DNA of 64,000 nucleotides from Vesta saturnalis. Its lineage: Eukaryota > Arthropoda > Insecta > Coleoptera > Lampyridae. The stretch is from the NCBI GenBank assembly GCA_036346205.1, contig JARFJB010000754.1:947501-1011500 (forward strand), in the 5' to 3' direction. The notes beneath the pieces were generated by a model. That model ran no database searches, was not told the origin of the DNA, and was given only the letters and a program-made list of their open reading frames with translations. How positions within the stretch are numbered: the stretch's first letter is position 1; each line of letters opens with the position of its first letter. The translations under genes and the position numbers were made by a program. Positions 36,166 through 47,995 of the stretch are shown here, piece after piece.

Positions 36166-36239
36166 TACCTAGAGTAGGATTTGAACCTACGGCATGTACT
36201 TTGCTAGAGTACCGCTCTAACCAACTGAGCTATCGAGAT
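36166..36239 (-). tRNA. tRNA-Ala(AGC)-like sequence, copy 1
   Basis: Minus strand, 74 nt. The A box is TAGCTCAGTTGG and the B box GGTTCAAATCC; both fit Pol III consensus. The D arm closes with GCTC/GAGC. The anticodon arm is GTACT-CTAGCAA-AGTAC, giving anticodon AGC. The T arm is GTAGG-TTCAAAT-CCTAC. The acceptor (ATCTCGA/TCTAGGT) pairs at six of seven positions with one C-T mismatch and one wobble. A T5 run follows within 10 nt. The acceptor does not show the usual G-U pair of alanine tRNAs. It may be a diverged gene, a tRNA pseudogene, or a tRNA-derived repeat. Confidence 0.6.
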
Positions 36240-36477
36240 ACAAGCCCCAATCGATGTACATGTTGTCTTTATGTATGTAGAGCTGATGTAAATTCTAAAT
36301 ATAACGAGATTATAGCAAAATTACCTACATTAATGGAATGTGAGCCTGCAATATCGCAAAGATTCACACGTACCAAAGCAACTTGACTAACGTCAAATTA
36401 TTATAAGTTTTGTTATGAACGAATAAGTTCAAAAGGAAATATATAATTAGTTTTATTTAATATACAAATAAAAAGTT

Positions 36478-36550
36478 TATCTCCAGTAGGATTTGAACCT
36501 ACGACATGTACTTTGCTAGAGTACGTCTCTAACCAACTGAGCTATACAAG
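36478..36550 (-). pseudogene. tRNA-Ala(AGC)-like sequence, copy 2 with damaged acceptor
   Basis: Same A and B boxes, anticodon arm and T arm as copy 1, about 310 bp away in the same orientation, again followed by CTTTTTATTTG. Compared with copy 1, six bases (CGAGAT on the plus strand) are missing at the 5' acceptor, so the 7-bp acceptor stem cannot form. The sequences flanking both copies (TAAGTTTTGTTATGA on one side, CAAGCC...CAATC on the other) also match, so the pair arose by segmental duplication. Confidence 0.55.
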
Positions 36551-36589
36551 CCACAATCCATGTAAATTTTTTTAAGTAGGGGGACTGTT

Positions 36590-38930
36590 GACTTGGAACA
36601 CTTTTTGGTTTTTAATTTTTTTTAAAAGTGTAAAATTAAATTTTCAAAAATATTAAACTAGGACCTTAAAGTACGTACAATGTTACACTAAAACACAAAT
36701 TTTAAAGTGATTGGCACAAAACCCTGCAATATAAAAAAATATTTTAAAAAATTTTCATTTTGTTCCAAGGTACAAGTTCATGTACCTTGGAACGTACCCT
36801 CTTATTCCTTGGAACACATCCTTTTGTACATCTTGTACCTTGAAACAGTGCGCCCTATATCTTGAAATAAAAACTTGTATCCCTTGAAAATAAATAATAA
36901 TCAAATAAGCCGTAAAACCTTTTATTGAAAAAACATCAGAAACAAAATTAATTTACGTTGTAATTGCTGAAGTCAATCTGAATCCATAATTGTCGTTTTG
37001 CACGTTCAGATCCATAAAGGCTGACTGGCTTAGGCAAGTTCTTTATAATGTGATCTTCGCTGACATCAAATATTTCCACAGACTTTATTATAAATTTATT
37101 GCTCTGACTAATATGAGTATAAAATTTTATTTAAAATTCGGGCAAATGTTGGCCTTTAGATATAATTTGACCAACAAAATATTTTGTTAGCCCTCTCTTT
37201 TGTGGAGATTGGACTACTTCTAATTCTACTATTTCAAAAGCTTCTTGTTCTTCAGTGTCGTGGATATCCTCATCATCGTCATCTACTTTTCTTTTGGTCC
37301 TCCAGACCTCTTCTCTATCTGAATTAGAATCACTTTCACAGATTTTTTTCTGTACCGTCTTTATCTTCTGTTTTGCTGTTGTAGTTCTTTGCTTTTTTCT
37401 TTTTGTTTTATGTCTCTTCTTTCTGGAGTGTCTGTTACTATGCGTGTTTTACCTACTTTCCTTCCCCTGTTGCTAGCTTTTCTAGCTGAAGCTGTCGGAT
37501 ATGGCCGAATTACTTCTGGAGTAGTCAGTAGTAGCGGGAGTATGAGGATGAGTATGCATATATTCATAAGTAGATCTTGGTGCACCAGAAGAGCTACATA
37601 ACGTTCCTGATGTTGACACAGCTTCTATGTTATTAGAAACTGAGTTAATAGACTCAGGTGTGGGACGATCTGTTACATACGAAACAATAAAATCTTCTTC
37701 GGAAAATGTATTTCTGTTAAGCGGGTAGATACCATCTGAACGGAAACTGCTTATAACATTGTTGGTGCTAAGCGCCCTAGTGTAAGCAGTTCCCAAAGCC
37801 TCTGCTATGCTGTATATGTCATGTTTTCCTGGGGTTGTTCATAAGCCAAGCATCGACAGTTTGGATATAAAAGGTTTTGAGTGGGTCAAACACAGTCAGA
37901 TCGAGCGGTTGGAGTTTTTTTGACGTATGGGGTGGGAAAGTGCTTTTCATGCCTAACGCGTTCATCTTTGATGATTTAACATGAGCATTAAAATGTTTCA
38001 AAAATTTGAGGAAAAGTGAGTCGTTGCTCTATCCGGACGGATTTACACCACCAATAGTGCCGGGTGGTGCTCCCTTAATCATAGATTCTTAGTAGTGTAC
38101 TCGCGGAAAAATTAGCATAGGTGGAATGTGATTGCCGATATCATTAACTGCCGCAATTAACGTGACCAGTTCCGCTGATGTTACACTCCCTATCTGTTTC
38201 ACTCCTTTTGTCGCAATGATTTTACTGGTCTTTGCACAGTTTTTAGCCCAGTTTCATCCGTATTCCAAATACGCTCTAGAGGTATTGGGCCAAACCGCCT
38301 ATGAATATCTTCAATGTTGTTGAGGAAGCTGTTAATGTTATTTTTGTCCAGTACAACGAGAGTAACTGGTAGCTTCCGGTTTTCTAATACACAGTAATTT
38401 GGAATGTCTCTGAATAAACAGTCTCATCCATTCTTCTTCATCCCATTTCGCAAGGCGCTTCTCATTGTTTGTCACTGCAAACTTTTTAGTTAAGCCATAC
38501 TGCATTTAGGCAATAGTTGTAATATATTTCACATGGCATTGCTCTTCTTGCTCAGTGAAGATTTTGTTCACATCATATTGCACACAATATGTGAAATGCT
38601 CTGCTCCACTTTGCTTGAATGCTTGCCATATAATTGACAATTTCACATTGTAAACTTTACTTGCTTTACGAATAGATATTTTATTTTCTCCAGGCGCAGT
38701 GACCGCTTCAATAGCTATTTTTATAGAGTTCACATCGACGAGTGCTCACTGCTTGCCTGTTTTACTTCTTGACATAGCTATTATAAAATAATACACCAAA
38801 ATAGAATTAATCATAATTTATACGGAAACACAAATCGCATACTGCACCTTGAAACGCCGTTTCGAGGTACAAGATGCGACTATGTTTCAATGTACACGAG
38901 GGATTCATGATTTGAATTACCGCCAATAAA
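36590..38930. mobile_element. pogo/Tigger-like transposon, second copy, with subterminal repeats
   Basis: The transposase remnant at 37360-38775 (minus) is flanked on both sides by clusters of a 12-bp motif close to GTACCTTGGAAC in both orientations: 36762, 36782, 36804 and 36835 on one side; 38844, 38859 and 38884 on the other. Exact ends and a TA target duplication are not clear. The two flanking clusters set the approximate limits. Confidence 0.6.
37360..38775 (-). pseudogene. pogo-type transposase (DDE_1 with psq helix-turn-helix)
   Basis: Minus strand from an ATG at 38775: a short basic start, then IKIAIEAVTAPGENKISIRK and ASKVYNVKLSIIWQAF (helix-turn-helix), then FTEQEEQCHVKYITTIA. Later come KGVKQIGSVTSAE, IGNHIPPMLIFPRVHY, SLFLKFLKHFNAHVKSSK and PPHTSKKLQPLDLTVFDPLK, the end of the DDE_1 catalytic domain. 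Then come SSFRSDGIYPLNRNTFSEED and a Ser/Thr-rich tail with basic patches. Several stops and frameshifts occur, and the first two acidic boxes are not clearly readable. It is a different lineage from the copy at 23526. Confidence 0.8.
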
Positions 38931-39174
38931 AATTTTAGGCTATATTTTAAGGTAATTCCAAACACGTAAAATTACTTATCATATACTAAATTATATCCAC
39001 AGTTGTTGAAATATAAACTAAAACTAACACAAATCAAAAATAAAAAGGTAAAACAACTCGAATGATTCCACACTTTTAAGTCACCAAAAATATATTTGTT
39101 ATTATTTTCGCAGCGTTTTTACAGAAAAGTCTCAAACTTCTCATAGATTATGAACAAAGCGTGTTTTATACCAT

Positions 39175-40833
39175 GTTACCTCCAAACGCTGCTAGATGGC
39201 AGGACATGCGGCGATATAACAAAGTGTTCCAAATATTCAAGTCTTCCCTATGCAGGATTGATGTCAATTCTGATCTTTATTCATCCTACTCGCCCTCACT
39301 GTCTTCCTATCGGATTGAAAGGCCAAAATTAAAAATTAAAAAAAAGATGGCTGTGGTTTTTAAGGTAATAAATTCCGGACGTAAAATCCTACTCCGTTCG
39401 GATGTTCGTGAGGGCAGCGCCCAAGCGACCTCGGTGAGCGAAAGTACTCACTTTCTGATCTACTATTGCAACATCTAACAACAATTACAACCTGAATTTT
39501 TTTTCTATCTGAAACACTAGTCTCCTGTACAATCTTCACTGTAACTCTCGATGCAAAGGAGGCGTACGTGCCTATCTCAAGGACAACATTGCTTGCAAGA
39601 GGATTTCTTGCTTTGAGAATATCAATTCGACATGATTTGGTTTAAAGATCCTGAATCTAAATATGTGAAATTATACTGTTGAATTTATAGGTCTCCTAAT
39701 GACAGTAACTTTCAAGACTTCTTCGATTACCTTAGTTTGAAAGTTTACTATTTTCTGTCTCAGTTTCCACCTTGCGATATCTCAATTCTGGGAGATTTCA
39801 ATGTTGATAACTTTAATTGGCTTCAATTTTTATCTACTACTAATGCTGCTGGTCATAGCGCAGAAACATTTACTATTTCATGTAATCTCACACAAATTAT
39901 TTCTGAACCACAAGAATCGCTGATAACCCTATCCATACTCCACATCTTCGAGGAGTTTCTTTCTTCCATCAAACCTACTTCAGTTCTTTCCCCTTTAGGT
40001 CCATCAGACGATTGTCTAAGAGAAATAACCTCTACTGCCCCTAATTCCTCTGTTGTTCGCAACACTGATAGAACTTTGTGATGTTTTAACTCAGCTAGTG
40101 ATTTGCAGGATTTCATTGCAACCTTTCCATGGCGTGAATATTGTTTTAAGACGTCCTCTTCGGACATTGCTCGTTCAATATCTGAAGTAATCCTCATTGG
40201 CATGGAGTTATACATTCCCAAAAAATAAATCGTATAGGTCATTCATGTTTCCAACCCTGGTTCAATAAGACTTGTACTTTGAAAAATTATATTAAATGGA
40301 AATCTAATAAAACGGTGGAGTCATTCAGCCTACGTTGGTGCTAAAAATACCAGCAAAAGTGTTATCACTAAATCTAGAAAGTTGTTTGAACAACGAAAAT
40401 GCAATGACCTAAATACATTTCCTTTGGGCTGTCGTAAATTTTGATCTTTAGCTAAAGACATCACTAAAATCTTGGATACATCTTCATCATGCTGATTTTG
40501 TAGACAAAGCCAATCTTTTAGTGGATTTATTTGCATCAAACTTGTGTCTCAATGATTCTGGAAAAGATGTGCCCCTAGTCGACTCTTCTTCATACGCTAT
40601 GAATACGGTACGAGCTCCTAGAATCGATTATCAGTAGGCTTGACCTCAATACGGCGACTGCCCCAGACAGTATCCCAGCTATAGTCTTAAAGAAATCCCC
40701 TGCATTAGTACGAATCCTACTTAAGCTCTATTCGATCTCTTCTTCTGCGGAATGTCCTTCATCATGGAAGTTAGCAAATCTTCAACATATTCCCAAAAAA
40801 GGCGATAAGAATCGATCCCTCGAACTCGAACTC
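39175..40833 (+). pseudogene. Non-LTR retrotransposon remnant (Jockey/CR1-like)
   Basis: From about 39690: IYRSPNDSNFQDFFDYLSLK, then DISILGDFNVDNFNWLQFL, the GDFN catalytic box of an APE-type endonuclease, then SCNLTQIISEP. Downstream, in shifted frames, come AKDITKILDTSS, DLNTATAPDSIPAIVLKK-type words (about 40640-40690) and SIPKKGDK-like words (about 40790-40810), the first blocks of a reverse transcriptase. The element stops at a (GTGTCT)n microsatellite, so the RT is truncated before its catalytic YADD. Sequence from 39175 may be part of its upstream region. Confidence 0.75.
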
Positions 40834-40881
40834 TGTCTGTGTCTGTGTCTGTGTCTGTGTCTGTGTCTGTGTCTGTGTCTA
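40834..40881. repeat. (GTGTCT)n microsatellite
   Basis: Eight nearly perfect copies of a hexamer directly abut the broken end of the non-LTR element. Confidence 0.9.
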
Positions 40882-40889
40882 AATAGATT

Positions 40890-41950
40890 TTTAAATCGGT
40901 ATTTATTAGAAGGTTAAACACTGACATGAATTTGAACTATTTCTCCTGTCGTACATTAATCTTTATTGCCGTTATCTTCATTGCAACTTTTACATTTAAC
41001 AGATGGAATAACTCGCCAGAAATTACAATTAAATCAGTTGGCCACCAATGATTTTGATCTTACGTAATATCAGACTTTAAAAGTGTTGAATTTGGTTCTT
41101 ATATAATTGCTGAAATAGAACAATTAAACATTAAATTCTTTTCGACTTCTAGATGTGGCTAATCGTTTATCTATTCCCTACAATTCAATTACACGAACAA
41201 TTGTTTCATCAATCGTGCGCACGTAGTATCTCTCTTTTTCCCTCCGAATGCGTTCTCTTTTCTTTGTGTACGCAGGAAGCTGAAATTCTCACCTGCGGAG
41301 CTATCCTTGTCAAGCTCTACCATGTTTGTAACACAAGTGGCTGTTACACAGAAGCATATTAAAATGTTGAAAAAATAATGTAACGACGTTTGTGTCATGG
41401 ACACTTTACACATTCAAATTTAATACTTAATAATTGTAATTAAGGGTTTTATCAATTTAATTGAGAAACTAAGCACATAGAGATTATAAATTATCAAAGT
41501 ACTACTATGTTGAAGAATTTGGATTGCTATCATATATGTAGGTTATCAAAGATTTATTTTATTACCTTATTGTAATTAAAACTAAAATGAAAGTAAAGTC
41601 GTAGTACTAAAAGTATTAAAGTGCATTATTGTTATCGCCACATTCTCATTATAAGCTGCTGTACGCGTACAATTTTGTGCTTATCAGCCACGCTAGTCTA
41701 CCTAGACCTATCCTATCTTTCTGGATTCTTTTTGCGTATTTCTATGACCGCCTTTTCCATGTCACATCGTTCAACTTTCCCTACATCGGATTGTAATTCC
41801 TTTGATAGCTTACAATGATCACATCAGCGCACATAAGTGTTCTATTAATTTCTTTCCAATTTTCTTATCAGTATTAACTTTTTTAGCAGATTTCAAACAA
41901 GTAAACAGTCATAACGAAACATATAGAACTTGTATTACGTTTATTGAAAT
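40890..41950. other. No gene recognised
   Basis: A 69-codon open frame at 41153-41362 and one of 65 codons at 41621-41818 have ordinary composition but no recognisable motif, no convincing start context, and no splice-compatible neighbour. I do not call them. Confidence 0.4.
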
Positions 41951-41954
41951 ATAT

Positions 41955-42901
41955 GATTTTAAAAACCTAAAATACATGTATAAAATTCAATTATCTTCAC
42001 TCACCACCACTCACTCATTCACTCACCCCACCCACTCACTCACCACTCACACCACCACTCACTCACCACGCACCACCATCCCACTGACCACCCACTCCCA
42101 CTCTCCCACCACCACCACCCACCACCACCACCACCACCCCTCACACACCACCACCACCACCACCACTCACCACCACCACACCCACCACTCCCACCACCAC
42201 CACTCACCACCCCACCACCACCACCACCACCACCACCACTCACCCACCACCACCACCACCACCCCCCCACCCCCACTCACCACTCACCCTCACTCCCTCA
42301 CCCCTCACCACTCACTCACTCATTCACTCACCACCACCACTCACCACAGACTCATTCACCACCCACCACTCACTCCATCACATACCAACACACCCACCCA
42401 CTCAAACATGTATAAAGGAAAGATTGTACAAGGATAAATTTGTAAATAGGAAAAGTGCACGCACACACGCACGCTCATATCCACACCTACACCCACACCC
42501 ACACCCACATACACACCAACACCCACATACACACCCACACCCACACCCACACCCACACACACTCACTCACTCTCACTCACTTGCTCACTCACTCACTCAC
42601 TCACTCACTCTCACCCACCCACCCAACCAACCAACCAACCACCCACACACACATCCACCCACCCACCCATATATTGGATGTATGTTGCATTCTAAATATA
42701 TTTTCTTAATACAATTTTTCTATATCTTGTCAATTTGACCCATTTTTCGGCATCACAGTTAACATTTTTCAAAATCACCGCCAAATCTATGGTCACGTGG
42801 ATTTTTTGGTTGTCAGACATGCAGAAGCGAACCGCCAATAGAGTTTTTCAGAAATTTCAATAATAACAATTTTTCCCATGTGTTCAACTGTATGACGGTC
42901 C

Positions 42902-42956
<55 letters not shown>
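41955..42956. repeat. Minisatellite-bearing composite repeat, copy A
   Basis: A unit that recurs at 44897-45765. Order: unique head (ATGATTTTAAAAACC, ACATGTATAAAATTCAATTA); tandem block 1 (42000-42370, here mostly CACC/CACT with long CCA runs); a unique bridge (ACATGTATAAAGGAAAGATT, AAATTTGTAAATAGG); tandem block 2 (42455-42665, ACACCC then ACTC then CACC); a unique tail of about 230 bp (CATTTTTCGGCATCACAG, AACCGCCAATAGAG); then GACGGTCCCTGTA and a (TA)n tract. The tail end reversed is TACAGGGACCGTC, a mariner-like end. Open frames through the blocks are artefacts. Confidence 0.85.
42902..42956. repeat. (TA)n tract
   Basis: Pure TA dinucleotides between composite repeat copy A and repeat R. 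Confidence 0.95.
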
Positions 42957-42959
<3 letters not shown>

Positions 42960-43280
42960 TGGGGCATCATATACGCCACGGACTTTCTATGGGAGCCTAT
43001 TGTAATTTTTTCTTAGATCATATACAGGGTGTTCAAGAGCACAATTTAAAAATAATTTCAACTGTACTGGGTGTTCACAAAAAAGATTCATATCAAAGTT
43101 ACATATTGTTTAATAGGACGCCCTGTATATTATAAGTTTTTTTGAATCTACGAATAAAGTAAAGGCAAGTTGCAATAGAATTTCCTATACCTAAAACCTA
43201 CCGTTTCAAGGATATTTAATGATTTTTTAAATTATTACAGGCTTGAATTCAAAATTATTTTTGCTACGTTTATTATTATT
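42957..43280. repeat. Dispersed repeat R, copy 1
   Basis: A 324-bp segment starting GTGTGGGGCATCATATACGC directly after a (TA)n tract and ending CTACGTTTATTATTATT. It recurs in the same orientation at 60190-60512, also directly after a (TA)n tract, with few differences. Inside is a TACAGGGTGTTC...GACGCCCTGTA module (43023-43127). In this copy the right side joins the Penelope-like element without a gap. Confidence 0.85.
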
Positions 43281-43281
43281 A

Positions 43282-44835
43282 ATGCACCAACCGAAAAAAT
43301 TTCTAAATGGCTAGTTAGAGAATTTTCTATGTTAACTCCACCTAATGGTCTATCAGTTAGAAATTGTATAGAATTTACGAAGCGCGTTTCTGATATTTCT
43401 TTGAAACGCAATGAAAAAATGGTATCTTTTGATATAGTTTCTCTTTTCCTAGTGTTCCTATAGAATATACCATGTCATTACTAAGAAAGTGGTTGGTTTC
43501 AAATGATGTAGAACCTAATAAAATTAAGATGTACATAGAACTCACTGATATGTGTATGAAACAAAATATTTTTAGTTTTAGAAATAATTTTGACGTCCAA
43601 CATGAAGGTACAGCTATGGGTAATGCTCTCTCCCCATTTATATCGGAGTTGTTTCTTTGTTATTTTGAAATACATCTAAAAGAAACTCAACTGACTTTTC
43701 CACGAATTTGGGTGAGATATGTAGATGATATTTTTGCTATAGTTAATCAACGCTACATCATAAGAACTTTGGAAATGTTAAACTCACAATTTCCATCTAT
43801 AAGATTTACATATGAAGTAGAAATCGACAACCATCTTCCTTTCTTGGACGTAATGGTAGAAAGAATAGATAACAAATTAATTTTCGATATTTATAGAAAA
43901 TCTACCTTTACAGGTAGATATATAACTTCAAATTCATACCACTGCTATCAGCATAAAATGGCCGCGTTCCATTCTATGACACATCGCTTAGTTTCTTTAC
44001 CTTTAAATCAAGAAAACTATAAAAAAGAATATAACTACATTCTGAAGTTAGGTGAAATTAATGGATATTCTAAAAACTATTCGTGCAGTTATTCAGAAAC
44101 ATGAAAGAGTTCGGCAAAGAAAACTCTTACGACCTTAGTTTCAAATTTAGACCCTGTTATCCGTTTTAGTTTACCGTTTTTAAATCAGTTACGAACTCGA
44201 TACAGAAGTGCTGTAAAAGAAACAATATTAGTGTCGTTTTAAAAATGAAAATACTTTGCAATTTTGTTAGGAAACCCTAAAGACATCATTCCAGATTTAC
44301 AAAATTCAGGTATATATAAAATTTCATGTCAAGATGGTTGTGATTGTACATATTTTGGAAGAACGTCTAGAAATTTACAAACACGATTTAAAGAACATTT
44401 CCGGGCTTTCAGAAACAATGAACCTTCAAAATCTAGCGTGGCTGAACATCTACTGAATTATGGCCATTACATAGACATTAATAAAATGAAATTATTAAAA
44501 AAAGTATCAAACCCATGCCATCTAGACATTTTGAGGCGATTTATATTACCAAATTTGATAAAACCAAATTGATGAACTCAGATTCCGGCAATACTACAAC
44601 CATATTATTAGATTTAGTTTAGTCCTTTATTGTTTATGTTTAATTTTTACATACTGTTACCGTTACCTACCCTACCACCCTCTGTTATTTATAATCATAA
44701 TATCTGTTTATTTGATAGATTTCAAATATTTAGTTTTTAAATCGGTTATAAAAGCACTTGAAAATGAATGCTTAGCATTTGAAACTAGTAGTGCAATAAT
44801 AAATAAATATTTTCTGGAATTAGGTGAAATATCCG
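43282..44835 (+). mobile_element. Penelope-like element, 5'-truncated
   Basis: Reverse transcriptase and GIY-YIG endonuclease of one Penelope-type polyprotein. From 43283: APTEKISKWLVREFSMLTPP, VSFDIVSLF (first catalytic Asp block), a frameshift near 43450, then from 43472 an open 210-codon part with QHEGTAMGNALSPFISELFL and IWVRYVDDIFAIV (catalytic YVDD) and NHLPFLDVMVER. After a stop near 44104 come a degraded linker and, from 44264, GIYKISCQDGCDCTYFGRTS and RFKEHFRAF (GIY-YIG), with VAEHLLNYGH, to a stop at 44572. The 3' non-coding part runs to about 44835. The N-terminal third is missing. The copy is dead but is the best-preserved Penelope here. Confidence 0.9.
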
Positions 44836-44896
44836 ATTAATTAATTTTTAAAAGTATATTAGAATTTCAGAAGTTGCTCAATTTTTCCTTTTATAT

Positions 44897-45697
44897 ATGA
44901 TTTTAAAACCTCAAATACATGTATAAAATTCAATTATCTTCACTCACTCACTCACTCACTCATTCACTCACTCACTCACCCACTCACTCACTCACTCACA
45001 CACTCACTCACTCACTCACTCACTCACTCACTCACTCACTCACTCACTCACTCACTCACTCACTCACTCTCTCACTCACTCACTCACTCACTCACTCACT
45101 CACTCACTCACTCACTCACTCACACACTCACTCACTCACTCACTCACTCACTCACTCACTCACTCACTCACTCACTCACTCACTCACTCACTCACTCACT
45201 CACTCACAGACTCATTCACTCCTCACTCCATCACATACGAACACACCCACCCACTCAAACATGTATAAAGGAAAGATTGTACAAGGATAAATTTGTAAAT
45301 AGGAAAAGTGCACCACACACGCTCATATCCACACCTACACCCACACCCACACCCACATACACACCCACACCCACATACACACCCACACCCACACCCACAC
45401 ACACACTCACTCACTCTCACTCACTTGCTCACTCACTCACTCACTCACTCACCCCACCCACCCAACCAATCAACCAACCACCCACCCACATTCTAAATAC
45501 ATTTTCTTAATACAATTTTTCGATATCTTGTCAATTTGACCCATTTTTCGGCATCACAGTTAACATTTTCAAAATCACCGCCAAATCTATGGTCGCGTGG
45601 ATTTTTGGTTGTCAGACATGCAGAAGCGAACCGCCAATAGAGTTTTCAGAAATTTCAATAATAACAATTTTTCCCATGTGTTCAACTTTATGGCGGT

Positions 45698-45765
<68 letters not shown>
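44897..45765. repeat. Minisatellite-bearing composite repeat, copy B
   Basis: Same head, bridge and tail as copy A. In this copy tandem block 1 (44938-45208) is an almost pure (CACT)n array instead of the CCA-rich mixture. Block 2 (45315-45485) is again ACACCC, ACTC and CACC units. The tail ends GGCGGTCCA and continues into (TA)n. The two copies are separated by R and the Penelope element. Confidence 0.85.
45701..45764. repeat. (TA)n tract
   Basis: Pure TA dinucleotides at the right end of composite repeat copy B, followed by TGGTATAGGGTACTTTGGGG. Confidence 0.95.
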
Positions 45766-47890
45766 TATAGGGTACTTTGGGGTCGCGTATATACCTATAT
45801 ACGGTATATAGTATATACAGAGTATATACGTGTTTGACTAAAAGCATCTTTAACTTGAAAACTAACGTGAATGAAATTAATCCATATGTATATAAATCTC
45901 GCCTCTAACACCTTTTATCCACTTAACAACAACTCGTCCTTCTTACACTTACTATGGCGTTTTCAGTTTTGGTATTGTTTTATTTTTGAGCCGACTTCGC
46001 CAGGTTTGTTAATGCCCCACCGTTACTTATATCTAATTGCTAATCTTGAACTCCCTATAACTTCAATGGTTACAAGTCTCGTTTAAACAACTACCGGTCC
46101 TTTATTAACCTTCTCAGCCATTACCTGACTTTCCGTCATAGTCCTTTGACTATCTCCTTTTTGCTTACTACAGTTAGCTTTTTGACAGTGAGGCCAAGTA
46201 CGTTGGTATTATGAGAAGTTTCTGTTTTTACCCACTGTGTTAATTATATTCTTGTGTTGCCACTTTTCGCTAACAATCCTCATATTGCACTGCTACACTT
46301 AACTATTACTAGTCATCATATCATTTAGCAAGTTTCTCTTTAATTGCCTTAGTTGATTTTAGAGTAGGTGCAGGTTTCGCTAGAACGAATGCAATGAATG
46401 CATCCACCAACACCTAACAAATACGATTGTCCTCTCGTATTCCGCACAAAATTACCCAAATGTATAACATGCACTAGGTTATGAAGTACAATTGGATTAC
46501 CTGCACGGGTCTTTCAATAAGTGTCCTACTTTTGAAATGAAAAAAAATGTATGAACATAAGACGTTTATTCATTTAATTACTACCATTGTGAAGTACACT
46601 TATAACATTATGTATGGAAGAGAATGTCAGTTAAATGTAAACTTCGTTTTATACGTATATTCTATTTATTCCTAATTTACATCATACAAAAATCCTTTAA
46701 CATTTTTATAATTATATTCGTTTAATTGTTGTTTTCTTTCGATTTATCTTATTATTAACCCATGCTTTTATTACTTCGATTGAGTGATGTTTCAAAACAG
46801 GTTCATTTTCTTTAATATCGGCACAAGGCTGTGGAGTACCCTGTTTTATATTACTTTAAAAACGCATTTTTTCCTTACATATACTATTTAGAAAGTTTCT
46901 CGACTACTAATTAATCATATTAATGCTATTACTTTGTTATGAATGATGAAAAAAAGTAATCTGATAAATCGATGCGGACTTACGTTTTTAGATATTTTTA
47001 AGCACAATTATTGAAGTAGAACGCTGAATTTCTGAATGTAGGTACATACATATGTATGCTAGGGTATAACAGACTTTCAACATGATTGGTGGTAATTAAG
47101 TATGGTTATTGTTGAATTCAATTTTTAAAATCCGTAATTAATAAAGAAATGTTACTATAACTGTTTTCCCTGTGTATCAAAATAATTCAAATTTTGTCAT
47201 AACCTGCTATGAGCGATTACGAATACGACGGTGCATTAAAAAAGTTGCAGTGATCAAAACCGTCCTTAAAATGTCTAAAATATTAATGTGTAAATCAATC
47301 CATTAAAATTTAGAAAGAAACAACAAACGAAAAAGAAGATGAAAGCTTAAGAAAGTGCAGACTGTTAGAGGATTACCGACACTTGACAATAATCCTTTAT
47401 ATTGTTTAGTATACCTGGTGTTTCTAGGAATCCATATTTACAAATGAAATTAAAAGATTCTTATTGATATGTTTTAAATATTCTTTATCATGTAATAAAA
47501 TTACTAATATTAAGAATTATATCATTCTAATGTTTCGTCTTATTATGGTTTGGTTACTATTTCTTTTACCCGTATTAATATCGAAACTCTTATAATGATA
47601 TAATTATTAATATTAGTAATTTTATTACACATTTAACATTCATTATTTACTCCAACTTATTTTAATAATCCAAAATACTGTGCCATATTGCGATGCTACA
47701 AGCTTACGAATGATGGATGACATAAATAAGTCGGTTCTAAAATGCATTTCAGGTTATTATATAATACAAAGAATTATAAAATAAATAATACGTAATTGAC
47801 TAACCCCCTCGCCCTACCTGTATACCTGAACATTTAAAGTTTTTGTTTAGTTTGATATTACTGTTGCAATAGAAATATCCCATTATTGAG
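45766..47890. other. No gene; short inverted repeat at 47490-47632
   Basis: TAGGGTACTTTGGGGTCGCG at 45766-45785 resembles the CTTTGGGGTC motif repeated near 60045 and may be a single transposon end. At 47490-47531 and 47591-47632 two 42-base arms (TGTAATAAAATTACTAATAT and onward) are nearly perfect inverted copies around a 59-base loop. No coding sequence is seen. Confidence 0.45.
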
Positions 47891-47995
47891 TGATTTGAAA
47901 TTGTGCGATTTGTAATATTTGTTAGTTGTTATTTGTTTTGGTTTGTTATAATAGTTATTGTACTGTTGCATTATTTGTTGTTATATCTTTATGAA

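Noticed and set aside
41153..41818. Two open frames of 69 and 65 codons
   Set aside because: No motif, start context or splice partner supports them.
42000..42730. His/Thr/Pro-rich and Gly/Trp-rich open frames
   Set aside because: They run through CACC/CACT arrays of the composite repeat; composition follows the array unit.
44919..45510. Tandem CACT array considered as a CRISPR-like array
   Set aside because: Units are four bases with no spacers, in a eukaryotic repeat.
45587..45847. Tyr/Ile repeat proteins over TA tracts (also near 60170 and 62300)
   Set aside because: Translations of (TA)n.
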